From Candidatus Campylobacter infans (GTDB lineage: Bacteria > Campylobacterota > Campylobacteria > Campylobacterales > Campylobacteraceae): 64,000 nt of DNA. Made by a program: the position numbers and the translations under genes. Location of the stretch: the NCBI GenBank assembly GCA_009827235.1, contig SPMW01000004.1:1-64000 (forward strand), read 5' to 3'. Below, piece after piece: positions 21,052 to 30,800 of this stretch. The number at the start of each line of letters is the position of its first letter. Position 1 is the stretch's first letter. The notes under the pieces are model-generated. The model was not told where the DNA came from. It saw nothing but the letters and a program-made list of their open reading frames with translations, and ran no database searches.

Positions 21052-21375
21052 TTATTGCGCATTTACGGCTGTTCCGCTAACTACTACCACAAGCATAATA
21101 TTTGGCCCGCGTGCGATTGTTTCACAATCCATATGCATGCCAATTACGGCATTTGCGCCCATTTGTATAGCTCGGCGCGTCATTTCGGTGATGGCGTCAT
21201 TTCTAGCTTTTATCAATTCGCCCTCATAAGATTTCGTTCGTCCGCCAAAAAAATCCCTAAATCCAGCAAAAAAATCCTTATAAAAAACCACGCCCGAAAC
21301 CACTTCACCAAAAACCACGCCTTTATATTCTAAAATCCTTTTTCCCTCGATGTTTGGAGTTGTTGTAAGTATCAT
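21052..21375 (-). CDS. YbjQ/UPF0145 family protein
   Basis: A 107-residue protein of the YbjQ (UPF0145) family, small pentameric proteins of unknown biochemical role sometimes labelled heavy-metal-binding. Family hallmarks are the opening [35 protein letters not shown], the helix [27 protein letters not shown] and the closing [11 protein letters not shown]. Full length. It lies between the decayed acetyltransferase fragment and the phase-variable acetyltransferase, in an insertion relative to the eno-ftsB order of C. jejuni. No functional partner is evident. Confidence 0.9.
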   Translation of the reverse strand: MILTTTPNIEGKRILEYKGVVFGEVVSGVVFYKDFFAGFRDFFGGRTKSYEGELIKARNDAITEMTRRAIQMGANAVIGMHMDCETIARGPNIMLVVVVSGTAVNAQ

Positions 21376-21435
21376 AAAATTCCTTTAAATTTTAATTAAA
21401 ATTTCATTATTAAACCCGCATTTGATAGTAAAATT

Positions 21436-22192
21436 TTAATCCAAGTTTTGTAATTTAAATTCTCCACTTTCAACAAAAATTCTTTTTAGCTCTTTTTGCA
21501 TTTTAAAAGGCGCGAGTAAATCCGCACCGCCATTTTTATACCACGAAATAAACTCAACCGGATTTTGCTCTGGCAAAAAATTTCTTTTTGCTTGATTAAA
21601 ATTTTTAAAATTTGCGCTTATGAATGCGCCCCAGTCATACTCCCACCATTTGCTTTGCTCTAAATCGGCACAAATTTCATCGCTAAATCGCATTTTTATA
21701 ATTTTTGCTGGATTACCAGCAAACACGGCATAAGGCGGCACATCTTTTGTTACCACGGCATTTCCTGCGATTATTGCGCCGTTGCCGATATTTATTTGAT
21801 GCGCGCCCGGGATAAAAACGCCATGGCCGATCCACACGCCATTATTTATAGTAGTAAGTTCTGGCAAAACCTGCGCCTCATATAAACTCTGGCAAAAATT
21901 CTCATCGCTCCCGCTTGAAGTTTGCCCTAAAAAATTATTCAGGTTTGATAGCATTACAAAATTTGTATCGTGGCGGAGCGCGCCTATTTTTACATTTTGT
22001 GCGATAGCGCAATACCGCCCAAGACTTACATTATTTAGCTCTGTGTTAGAATTTATATACGAGAACCCCCCCCCTTACATTTTGGCAATTCACGCTTGCA
22101 TAAATGCAAAAAGGACGCTCAAAAATAAAATTATTTAAATAGCATTTATCTCCAAAAACTAGCAAACCTTGTTTTTTTAATAGTTCTCTCAT
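21436..22192 (-). CDS. Phase-variable hexapeptide acetyltransferase, frame OFF (G9)
   Basis: A left-handed beta-helix O-acetyltransferase (WbbJ/CatB type) that probably modifies a surface glycan. The 5' part starts at ATG 22192 and reads to a tract of nine G (plus-strand C at 22066-22074). With nine G the frame hits TAA shortly after. With eight or eleven G it would continue as NVR-Gly-Gly-FSYINSNTELNNVSLG into the hexapeptide domain (GVWIGHGVFIPG, IGNGAIIAGNAVVTKDVPPYAVFAGNPAKII), about 250 residues in total. Internal starts could make only the C-terminal 172 residues. The acceptor is unknown; lipooligosaccharide or capsule is the usual target in Campylobacter. Confidence 0.85.
22066..22074 (-). 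repeat. Poly-G (G9) contingency tract
   Basis: Nine consecutive C on the plus strand, nine G in the sense of the acetyltransferase gene. The count places the downstream domain out of frame; 8 or 11 would restore it. Homopolymeric G tracts of about 8-11 are the standard phase-variation device in Campylobacter. Confidence 0.92.
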
Positions 22193-22231
22193 AATCTTTA
22201 CAGCCTAAACTATCAAATCTAAATTAAAATT

Positions 22232-23491
22232 TTAAAATTCCAAGCCCAAATATTCAGCATTTTCAAGCATTTCAATCTCTAATAAACGATTATATTTTGC
22301 CATTCTGTCGCTTCTAGCAGTTGAGCCAGTTTTGATTTGGCCTGTATTTAATGCCACAGCAAAATCGGCAATAAAAGCATCCTCACTCTCACCACTTCTA
22401 TGGCTCATTATGCAAGAGTAATTGTTGCGCTGAGCAAGGCGCACTGTTTGCATGGTTTGGCTAAGCGTGCCGATTTGATTTGGCTTGATTAAGATGGCAT
22501 TTGCGATATTTTTATCTATGCCCTTTTTTAAAATTTGCTCATTTGTTACAAATAAATCATCGCCCACAAGCTGGATTTTTGCGCCTAATTCTTTGCTTAA
22601 TAAAGCCCAGCCCTCCCAGTCATCTTCGCTTAATCCATCTTCAATAGAAAAAATCGGGTATTTTTCGCATAAACTTTTATACATCGCTACCATTTGCTTG
22701 CTTGAATACTCTTTGTTTGCGATTTTGTAGCCTTTATTGCTTACTAGCTCGCTAGCTGCTACATCAAGGGCAATTTTTATTTCTTTGCCTGCTTTATAGC
22801 CTGCATCTTTTATGGCGCGCATTATGGTTTGTAGGGTTTCTTCGTTATCATTAAAATTTGGCGCAAACCCGCCCTCATCGCCTACGGCTGTGCTATGTCC
22901 GCTAGCACTTAAAATTTCTTTAAGTTTTGCGTAAATTTCAGCAGCAGCTCTTAGCGCATCGCTAAATTTTGTAAAACCAAAAGGCATAATCATAAATTCT
23001 TGAAAATCTAAATTATTATTTGCGTGCGCCCCGCCGTTTATGATATTTAGCATAGGTACTGGCAAAATCCTAGCGTTTGCGCCACCTAAATATTTATAAA
23101 GCGGGATTTGTAATTCATTTGCAGCTGCCCTTGCTACTGCCATTGACACGCCAAGCACAGCATTTGCGCCTAGCTTTGAGTAATTTTTTGTCCCATCAAG
23201 TTTTAGCATTAAATTATCAATATTTGCTTGATCAAACGCACACTCTCCACAAAGCTCTTCTGCTATTGCGGTATTTACATTATTTACAGCTTTTAGCACG
23301 CCTTTTTTATTAAAGCGTTTGGCATCATTATCTCTAAGCTCTAAGGCTTCTTTTTTGCCCGTGCTTGCGCCACTTGGGACTATGGCTTGGCCTATTGCTC
23401 CACTTTGTAAAAGCACGCTTGCTTTTATTGTGGGGTTGCCGCGACTATCAAATACTTCATAAGCGTGAATTTTTTCTATTTTACTCATCAT
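22232..23491 (-). CDS. eno: Enolase
   Basis: Interconverts 2-phosphoglycerate and phosphoenolpyruvate. The sequence shows [10 protein letters not shown] at the N-terminus, the catalytic loop [31 protein letters not shown], metal ligands in [17 protein letters not shown] and VGDDLFVTN, catalytic Lys in LIKPNQIGT, and [10 protein letters not shown] place the start at one of the paired ATGs (23491 or 23488), 6-9 nt from AGGAG, rather than the longer frame inside recA. The start lies 5-10 bp upstream of the recA stop codon, so recA and eno are probably translationally coupled. Length is about 417-418 residues. Confidence 0.98.
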   Translation of the reverse strand: MMSKIEKIHAYEVFDSRGNPTIKASVLLQSGAIGQAIVPSGASTGKKEALELRDNDAKRFNKKGVLKAVNNVNTAIAEELCGECAFDQANIDNLMLKLDGTKNYSKLGANAVLGVSMAVARAAANELQIPLYKYLGGANARILPVPMLNIINGGAHANNNLDFQEFMIMPFGFTKFSDALRAAAEIYAKLKEILSASGHSTAVGDEGGFAPNFNDNEETLQTIMRAIKDAGYKAGKEIKIALDVAASELVSNKGYKIANKEYSSKQMVAMYKSLCEKYPIFSIEDGLSEDDWEGWALLSKELGAKIQLVGDDLFVTNEQILKKGIDKNIANAILIKPNQIGTLSQTMQTVRLAQRNNYSCIMSHRSGESEDAFIADFAVALNTGQIKTGSTARSDRMAKYNRLLEIEMLENAEYLGLEF

Positions 23492-24512
23492 TTTCTCCTG
23501 CGCTTGATTCATCAATGTTTAAAATATCGCCCATTTGCTCTTTGATTTTTGCGCTTATTTCATCACTTAGGGTGCTGTCTTCTTTTAATTTAGCTTTTGC
23601 GTTTTCGCGCCCTTGGGCTAATTTTGCGTTGTTATAGCTTAGCCACGCTCCGCTTTTTTCTATTATGTCAAGCTTAATGCCATAATCGATTATTTCGCCC
23701 TCACGGCTTATGCCCTCGCCATACATTACATCAAACTCAGCTTGTTTAAATGGCGGAGCTACTTTATTTTTTACTACTTTTACGCGCGTGCGGTTGCCTA
23801 TTGGCTGTTCGCTTTGCTTTAAAGTGGCTACTTTTCGCACATCAAGGCGTACAGAAGCATAAAATTTTAAAGCATTTCCGCCTGTTGTGGTTTCTGGCGT
23901 GCCATAACCCATTGCGCCGATTTTCATACGAATTTGATTTATAAAAATCACAGTTGCGCCCATTTTATGCACCACGCCGGTTAATTTGCGTAAAGCTTGG
24001 CTCATTAATCTTGCTTGCAAACCTACATGCTGATCGCCCATTTCGCCGTCTATTTCGTTTTTTGGAGTTAGTGCTGCTACGCTATCAACTACTATTAAAT
24101 CCACCGCGCCGCTTCTAGCAAGAGTTTCAACCACATCTAATGCTTGCTCTCCAAAATCAGGCTGTGAGATATAAAGATTATCTATATCCACGCCTAAATT
24201 TTTAGCATAGCCTGGATCTAGGGCATGCTCAGCATCTACAAAAGCGCAAATTCCGCCATTTTTTTGGCATTGTGCGATTATGTGAAGGGTTAGCGTGGTT
24301 TTGCCTGAGCTTTCAGGGCCGTAAATTTCAATAATACGCCCCTTTGGCACGCCACCTATACCAAGTGCTATATCAAGGCCTATTGAGCCTGTGCTAATGC
24401 TTTCGATAGGTTCGATTTCTTTATCGCCAAAGCGCAAAATCGTCCCCTTGCCAAATTGTTTATCGATTTGTTTTATGGCTAAATCTAGGGATTTTTGTTT
24501 GTTTTCGTCCAT
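23481..24512 (-). CDS. recA: Recombinase RecA
   Basis: Strand-exchange protein for homologous recombination, natural transformation and DNA damage tolerance. The 343-residue protein carries Walker A GPESSGKT (65-72), [12 protein letters not shown] around loop L1, the ATP-sensing [10 protein letters not shown] segment and an acidic C-terminus ([12 protein letters not shown]). ATG 24512 is preceded by AAGGATAAGT. Gene order recA-eno is as in C. jejuni. Epsilonproteobacteria generally lack a canonical LexA system; I see no LexA box here. Confidence 0.99.
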   Translation of the reverse strand: MDENKQKSLDLAIKQIDKQFGKGTILRFGDKEIEPIESISTGSIGLDIALGIGGVPKGRIIEIYGPESSGKTTLTLHIIAQCQKNGGICAFVDAEHALDPGYAKNLGVDIDNLYISQPDFGEQALDVVETLARSGAVDLIVVDSVAALTPKNEIDGEMGDQHVGLQARLMSQALRKLTGVVHKMGATVIFINQIRMKIGAMGYGTPETTTGGNALKFYASVRLDVRKVATLKQSEQPIGNRTRVKVVKNKVAPPFKQAEFDVMYGEGISREGEIIDYGIKLDIIEKSGAWLSYNNAKLAQGRENAKAKLKEDSTLSDEISAKIKEQMGDILNIDESSAGENDE

Positions 24513-24668
24513 ACTTATCCTTTAAGCAAAATTTTGAGATTGTAGCCAAAAATGCGTAAAAATTGAGTAAAAAAAATATTAAAATATGCTTAGAGTTACA
24601 AATAAATCTAATTTTAAAATAAATTAGGCTAAATTTACAGCTTTTAATAAAATTTATAAAGATAGCAA

Positions 24669-26660
24669 ATGGATATTAAAAATTTAAGCATCGAAGAACT
24701 TAACGATTTAGCCTGTGATATTCGCGCACAAATTCTACAAACCGTTAGCCAAAATGGCGGGCATTTAAGCTCTAATCTTGGCGTGGTTGAGCTTAGCATA
24801 GGTATGCATTATGTTTTCAATAATCCTAGCGATCCTTTTATTTTCGATGTTAGCCATCAATGCTACACACATAAAATTTTAACAAAGCGCGGCGGCGAAC
24901 GCTTTAAAAGCTTGCGAAAATTTGGCGGGATTAGCGGCTATACCAACCCAAATGAAAGCGAATGTGATTTTTTTGTAGCAGGGCATAGCTCTACTTCAAT
25001 CTCTCTTGGGCTTGGGCTTTGTAAATCAATAGCGCTAAAAGCCCAAAACCGCGTGCCTGTCGTGCTAATAGGTGATGGCGCATTAAGTGCTGGGCAAGCT
25101 TATGAGGCTTTAAATGAGCTTGGCGATAGAGAATATCCTTGCGTAATAATATTAAATGATAATGAAATGAGTATTTCAAAGCCTGTTGGCGCTATAAGTA
25201 AGTTTATTTCGCATATGATGGCTGGGAAATTTTATCAAGGATTTAAGGCCAAAATAAATGCCCTATTAGAATACGCCCCACAATCAGCTGCTTATATGGC
25301 AAAACGCCTTGAAGAAGGAATGCGTTTAATTACGCCTGGGTTGTTGTTTGAAGAGCTTGGGCTTGAATACATAGGTCCTATAAATGGCCATGATATAAAA
25401 GAAATAATTACCACGCTAAACACCGCAAAACAAATGCAAAAACCTGTAATTGTCCATGCCCAAACTATCAAAGGCAAAGGTTATGCCCCAGCTGAGGGCA
25501 AGCTAGAAAAATGGCACGGAGTAGCGCCTTTTGATATAAAAGATTATGAAAAATCCGCCCAAAATGAGGTTTGCCCTACAAATTTTAATAAAGAAAATTT
25601 AGCAAATTTTAATAAAGAAAATCTGGCAAATTTTAATAAAGAAAATTTAGCAAAAACCCCGCAAAACGCCACTAAAATTTTTTCTCAAAAGTTATTAGAG
25701 CTAGCCACTAAGCACGAAAATATCGTGGGCGTAACAGCAGCTATGCCAAGTGGCACCGGAATGGACGCGCTAATTGCTAAATACCCACAACGCTTTTGGG
25801 ATGTAGCAATTGCCGAGCAGCACGCCATTACCTCAATGGCAGCTATGGCAAAAGAGGGCTTTAAGCCTTTTGTGGCTATTTATTCTACTTTTTTACAGCG
25901 CGCTTATGATCAAATAATCCATGATTGTGCTATTTTGGATTTGCCTGTGGTGCTTTGTATTGATAGAGCGGGCATTGTAGGCGAAGATGGTCCAACGCAT
26001 CAAGGTGCTTTTGATATTAGCTTTTTAAATGCTTTGCCAAATATTATGCTTTGCGCTCCGCGCGATGAAAACAGCTTTAAAGAGCTTTTATCTTATGCTT
26101 ATACTTGTTCGCATTTGCTTGGCGTGCGCTATCCGCGCGGGAGTTTTATTTGCGATAAAATGGGCTTTTTGTATGATTTTAATACCAAGATTATAAGCGA
26201 AAATAAAGATTATAAAAACTTACCTGCTGCTCTGGCTAATCAAAATAATTCTTTTTCTAGGCCAAGCTCGCAGCTACTTAAAGAAGCAAATTCCAACATA
26301 GCCTTTATTGGCTATGGCAATGGCGTTGGCAAGGCTTGTTTGGTAGCTAGTATTTTAGAGGGTAAAATTAGCCCAAATATAATAGATTTGGTTTTTGTAA
26401 AACCGCTTGATAAAGCCTTTTTAAAAGATCTTGCTAGCAAAACTAAGCTTTGGTATATTTTTAGCGATTCGGCTAAAAAAGGTGGCGTTGGCGAAATTTT
26501 AAGTTCGTTTTTACAAGATGAAAATATTTTTGATGTAAAAATTAAAAGCTTTGAGTATGATGATTATTTCATAGCTCACGGCTCTTTGAGCGAGGTAGAA
26601 AAGGCCTTAAAAATTAGCGCCCAAGAAATAGCTAGTTATATTACTTCGCAAGAGTTTTAA
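24669..26660 (+). CDS. dxs: 1-deoxy-D-xylulose-5-phosphate synthase
   Basis: Thiamine-diphosphate enzyme that condenses pyruvate and glyceraldehyde-3-phosphate, the entry to MEP isoprenoid synthesis. The 663-residue protein shows the SHQCYTHK start region, the ThDP-binding IGDGALSAGQAYEALN...ILNDNEMSIS motif, the transketolase pyrimidine domain with DVAIAEQHAITSMAAMA (catalytic Glu) and DRAGIVGEDGPTHQGAFD. Residues 305-328, in the interdomain linker, are three tandem NFNKENLA units encoded by 24-bp repeats (25581-25652), making the protein slightly longer than usual. The ATP-binding gene follows after 33 bp. Confidence 0.98.
   Translation: MDIKNLSIEELNDLACDIRAQILQTVSQNGGHLSSNLGVVELSIGMHYVFNNPSDPFIFDVSHQCYTHKILTKRGGERFKSLRKFGGISGYTNPNESECDFFVAGHSSTSISLGLGLCKSIALKAQNRVPVVLIGDGALSAGQAYEALNELGDREYPCVIILNDNEMSISKPVGAISKFISHMMAGKFYQGFKAKINALLEYAPQSAAYMAKRLEEGMRLITPGLLFEELGLEYIGPINGHDIKEIITTLNTAKQMQKPVIVHAQTIKGKGYAPAEGKLEKWHGVAPFDIKDYEKSAQNEVCPTNFNKENLANFNKENLANFNKENLAKTPQNATKIFSQKLLELATKHENIVGVTAAMPSGTGMDALIAKYPQRFWDVAIAEQHAITSMAAMAKEGFKPFVAIYSTFLQRAYDQIIHDCAILDLPVVLCIDRAGIVGEDGPTHQGAFDISFLNALPNIMLCAPRDENSFKELLSYAYTCSHLLGVRYPRGSFICDKMGFLYDFNTKIISENKDYKNLPAALANQNNSFSRPSSQLLKEANSNIAFIGYGNGVGKACLVASILEGKISPNIIDLVFVKPLDKAFLKDLASKTKLWYIFSDSAKKGGVGEILSSFLQDENIFDVKIKSFEYDDYFIAHGSLSEVEKALKISAQEIASYITSQEF
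25581..25652 (+). repeat. Three 24-bp in-frame tandem repeats inside dxs
   Basis: AATTTTAATAAAGAAAAT plus TTAGCA occurs three times with a single change in the middle unit (CTGGCA). The unit is a multiple of three, so copy-number change would alter only the linker length. Confidence 0.88.
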
Positions 26661-26693
26661 AATTTATCAAGCAAAAATTTAAGGATTAAAATT

Positions 26694-27767
26694 TTGGAGA
26701 TTTTAAAATATTTATACGAAAATCCGCCAAAAATAAACAATTTTTTGCCTAGAAAATTACAAATAGATACAAAATTTGCCCTGCTTTTTGGTGCGCCACT
26801 TTGTGGTAAAAGCACGCTTGCTATCGCGCATTTATCGCGCTTTGATAAATTCTTATATGTGGATTTAGACGATATTAGAGCGAGGATTGATTTAAAAATT
26901 ATAAATGAGTTTGTTTTAAAATTTCAAATAAAAGCACTTTGTATTGATAATGCCACAAGCAAGCATTTAAAGGATTTAGAGCGTATAAAACAACAATGTA
27001 AAGAGGCTGAAATTTTAATCATCAGCAAGGATTTAAGCCTAAAAATTGATGGTTTTAAAAACTTTTATTTGCGCGGGTTAGATTATGAAGAGTTTATAGC
27101 TTTTTTTAAAAGAAATTTTGATGAAAGCACGATTTTTGCGCATTTTATGGATTTGGGTAATTCGCCATTTAATGCGCTAAATGCTCACAAAAATTATTTA
27201 GAACAAGCCATTTTTTCAAAAATTAGCCCACAAAAACGCCAAATAATGGCAAATATCGCAAATAAATGCGCTGAGAATTTTAGCGCGCTTTCTTCATTTA
27301 ATGAATTAAAAAATGAATTAAAAATTAGTAAAGATAGCTTTTATAATGAACTTTTAGAGCTTAAAAATTTAGGTTTGATAGAGTTTTTAGAAATTTTTAG
27401 CCAGCAAGAAAATAAACGCCTAAGGCGCGTATATTTTAGCGATTTTGCCCTGCGCGGTGTTTTTAGTTTTAGCAAAAATCCGCGCGCTTTAATTTTAAAT
27501 ATGCTTTATTGCCAATTAGCTAGTAAAGCCGTGTATTTTGCGCCGAATTTGGATTTTTATTTACATTATGAAAAGCTAGGCATAATCGTTGCTCCGTTTT
27601 TAAGCCCTGATTTATGTTTGATGAAAATTAAAAAGCATTTAAAAGATTATCAAAAACTAAATCTTAATGAAATAATCGTTATCTCAAATAGCGCGAATTT
27701 ATCCCAAATTTTAAACGGCATTAAAATTAGCATTTTGCCATTTTGGCGTTTTGTCGCTGGATTTTAA
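26694..27767 (+). CDS. AAA-type ATP-binding protein
   Basis: A 357-residue P-loop ATPase. FALLFGAPLCGKSTLAI (about 28-44) is the Walker A, KFLYVDLDD and KALCIDNAT are Walker-B-like strands, and the C-terminal half has a winged-helix-like stretch (ELKNELKISKDSFYNELLELKNLGL) followed by a nuclease-like region of DUF4143-type ATPases (VYFAPNLDFYLHYEKLGIIVAP). The start is TTG, supported by AAGGA 8 nt upstream; no ATG is available. It lies between dxs and dnaE and may be co-transcribed with dxs. The partner and substrate are unknown. The DUF4143 comparison is a resemblance, not a firm assignment. Confidence 0.7.
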   Translation: MEILKYLYENPPKINNFLPRKLQIDTKFALLFGAPLCGKSTLAIAHLSRFDKFLYVDLDDIRARIDLKIINEFVLKFQIKALCIDNATSKHLKDLERIKQQCKEAEILIISKDLSLKIDGFKNFYLRGLDYEEFIAFFKRNFDESTIFAHFMDLGNSPFNALNAHKNYLEQAIFSKISPQKRQIMANIANKCAENFSALSSFNELKNELKISKDSFYNELLELKNLGLIEFLEIFSQQENKRLRRVYFSDFALRGVFSFSKNPRALILNMLYCQLASKAVYFAPNLDFYLHYEKLGIIVAPFLSPDLCLMKIKKHLKDYQKLNLNEIIVISNSANLSQILNGIKISILPFWRFVAGF

Positions 27768-27813
27768 GCCAAATCTTATTAAATGCGTTAATTAAAATTT
27801 CAAGCTCTTTTGC

Positions 27814-27819
27814 TACAAT
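27814..27819 (+). promoter_or_regulatory. -10 box of dnaE promoter
   Basis: TACAAT in the extended TTTTGC-TACAAT-TTCGC context, 22 bp upstream of the dnaE ATG, with AAGGA between. The short leader is consistent with a sigma-70 start near 27826. Confidence 0.5.
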
Positions 27820-27840
27820 TTCGCTTTTTAAGGACTAGTT

Positions 27841-30800
27841 ATGGATTATACGGTTTTACATTTACACACAGAATATTCACTACTTGATGGATTTAATCAA
27901 ACTGAGAGTTTAGCAAAACATTTAAATGAAATTGGCGTTAAGGCCTGCTCGATTACAGATCATGGCAATATGTTTGGGGCGATTGAGTTTTATAAGACTA
28001 TGAAAAAATTTGGCATTAAGCCTATAATCGGGCTTGAAGCTTATATTCATAATAACGAAGATTTAAGCTTTAAGCTTTATGAGCCGCGCCCAGGCGAAAA
28101 GATCGGGCGAAAAGATCCAATTTATCATATTTGCCTTTATGCCAAAGATGAAGAGGGCTATAAAAATTTAATGTATTTAAGCTCGATGAGTTATATTAAG
28201 GGTTATTATTACAAGCCAAGAATAAATAAAAAAATTTTGCGCGAGCATTCATCTGGGTTGATTTGTAGCTCTGCTTGCTTGGCTGGCGAGATAGCAAGAA
28301 ATCTAAATTTTAATGAAAAATATTTAAAGAAAAACAATCCACAAGGCTACGAATACGCAAAATCGGTGGTAATGGAATTTAAAGAAATGTTTGGCGATGA
28401 TTTTTATTTAGAGATTATGCGCCACGGACTTTATGATGAATTAAACATAGACAATGATTTAATTTCTTTAAGCCTTGAAACAAATACAAAGCTAATTGCT
28501 ACAAATGACGCTCATTACACCTTTAAAGATCAAGCGCTTTTACAAAAAATTTCTTTTAAAATCAACACCCAATCCGTAAAAGCAAAAAATAGCGATGATG
28601 AATTTGATGATGACGAATCCAAATACGCGCATTTACCGCTTGATGATAGATTAAAGCGAACGCTTTTGAGCGAGTTTTATGTAAAAAGCGCTGATGAAAT
28701 GCTTGAAATTTTTGCTGATATCCCTGAGGCTGTGGCAAATACAAATGAAATTGCAAGTAAATGTAATTTAGAAATAAAACTAGGCGATGCCACGCCTCCA
28801 AATTTTAAATTCACCCGCGAATACGCACAAAATTTCAATCTCACCCTAAGCGAACCAGACGCTGAGTACAGCCTAGAAAACGATGCAAAACTTTTTGAGT
28901 TTATGTGCGAAAAGGGATTAAAAGATCGCTTAAAATTTATAGATCAAAGCAAGCACGAAGCGTATTGGGAGCGTTTAAATACTGAGATTAAGATTATTGA
29001 AAATATGAAATTTGCGGGCTATATGCTAATAGTTGCCGATTTTATCGGTTATGCTAAAAATCAAGGCATACCAGTAGGTCCTGGGCGTGGCTCTGCGGCT
29101 GGTTCTTTGGTGGCATTTGCGTTAAAAATCACCGATATTGACCCTTTGCCGTATAATTTGCTTTTTGAGCGTTTTTTAAACCCTGAACGCGTTAGTATGC
29201 CAGATATTGATGTGGATTTTTGCCAAGATAAAAGAGGCGAGGTTATTGATTATGTTATACAAAAATACGGCGAGTATAATGTAGCACAAGTTGTTACCTT
29301 TGGCAAAATGCTAGCAAAAGGCGCGGTGCGCGATGTAGCGCGCGTGATGGAGGTGCCTTATGACGAGGCAGATAAATTTGCCAAGCTAATACCAGATGAG
29401 CTAGGCATAACGCTAAAAAAACGCAAAAACAAAAAAGGCGAATACGAAGATGGCGCTTACGAAAAAGAGCCAAAAATAGCCGAAGAAATGGCTAAAAATG
29501 TGCTTTTAGAGCGCACTTGGGAATATGCTTGTGGCTTGGAGGGCTATGTGCGAAATACCGGTATGCACGCAGCAGGCATTGTAATAAGCAACGAGCCATT
29601 ATGGAATAAAACCCCGCTTTGGCATCCAACATCAAATAGAGCTAATCAGCATGTAACGCAATATTATAAAGATTACCTCGAAGATGTGGATCTAATAAAA
29701 TTTGACTTTTTAGGGCTTAAAACCCTAAGCGTAATAGAACACGCAAAAAAGCTAATAAAACAACGCTTTAATAAAGAAATAATCTGGGAAGAAATTGATT
29801 TTAACGACCCAAAAACCTATAAAACAATCCAAAGCGGCGATACATTAGGGATTTTTCAAATAGAATCAGCTGGCATGCAAGATTTAGCAGCTAGATTAAA
29901 GCCTGATTGTTTTGAAGATATCATTGCGATGATTGCGCTTTATCGTCCTGGACCGCTTGATTCTGGTATGGTTGATGATTTTATCGCCATTAAGCATGGA
30001 GATAAAAAGGCTGAATACGCTTTTGAAAGCTTAAAGCCAATACTTAGTCCAACTTATGGGGTGATTGTTTATCAAGAACAAGTAATGCAAGTAGTCCAAG
30101 AAATAGGCGGATTTTCTCTTGGTGGGGCGGATTTAGTGCGCCGTGCGATGAGCAAGAAAAAAGAAGACGAGATGATAAAAATCCGCAGCGAGTATCTACA
30201 AGGTGCCAAAAATAAAGGCTATGATGAAAAAAAAGCCGATGAACTTTTTGAGCTTATTATGAAATTTGCGGCTTATGGCTTTAATAAATCCCATTCTGCT
30301 GCTTATGGTATGGTTTGTTTTCAAACGGCTTATTTAAAAACTTATTATCCGGCTGAGTTTATGGCTGCTTTGCTAACTAGCGAGGGCGGAAATGTAGAAA
30401 AAATCGCAAAATATAAAGATGAAATAAACCGCCTAGGCTATATTATGCTACCGCCAAATGTAAATGAAAGTATGCGGGAGTTTTCTGTTGTTAGTAAAGA
30501 TGGCAAAGATGCGATAATTTACGGGCTTGAATCCATTAAAATGCTTGGGACGCCAGTTGTTGATGCTATTATTAAAGAGCGTGGCGATAAACCTTATGAA
30601 AATTTATGCGACTTTTTACAAAGGCTTAATCAATACAACATTTTTAATAAAAAAGGCTATGAAGCCCTAATAAAAGCTGGCGCGGTTGATATTTTTGGCT
30701 TAAATCGGCGCACTTTTATGGAAAATATTGAGCAAATTTTAGAGCAAGCAAAGCTAGCGCGCACAGCAAGAGAATCGCTTGCGGATTCGCTATTTGCTGA

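Noticed and set aside
21130..21146. Additional parS-like TGTTTCAC half-site
   Set aside because: Only the left half matches; the right half is unrelated.
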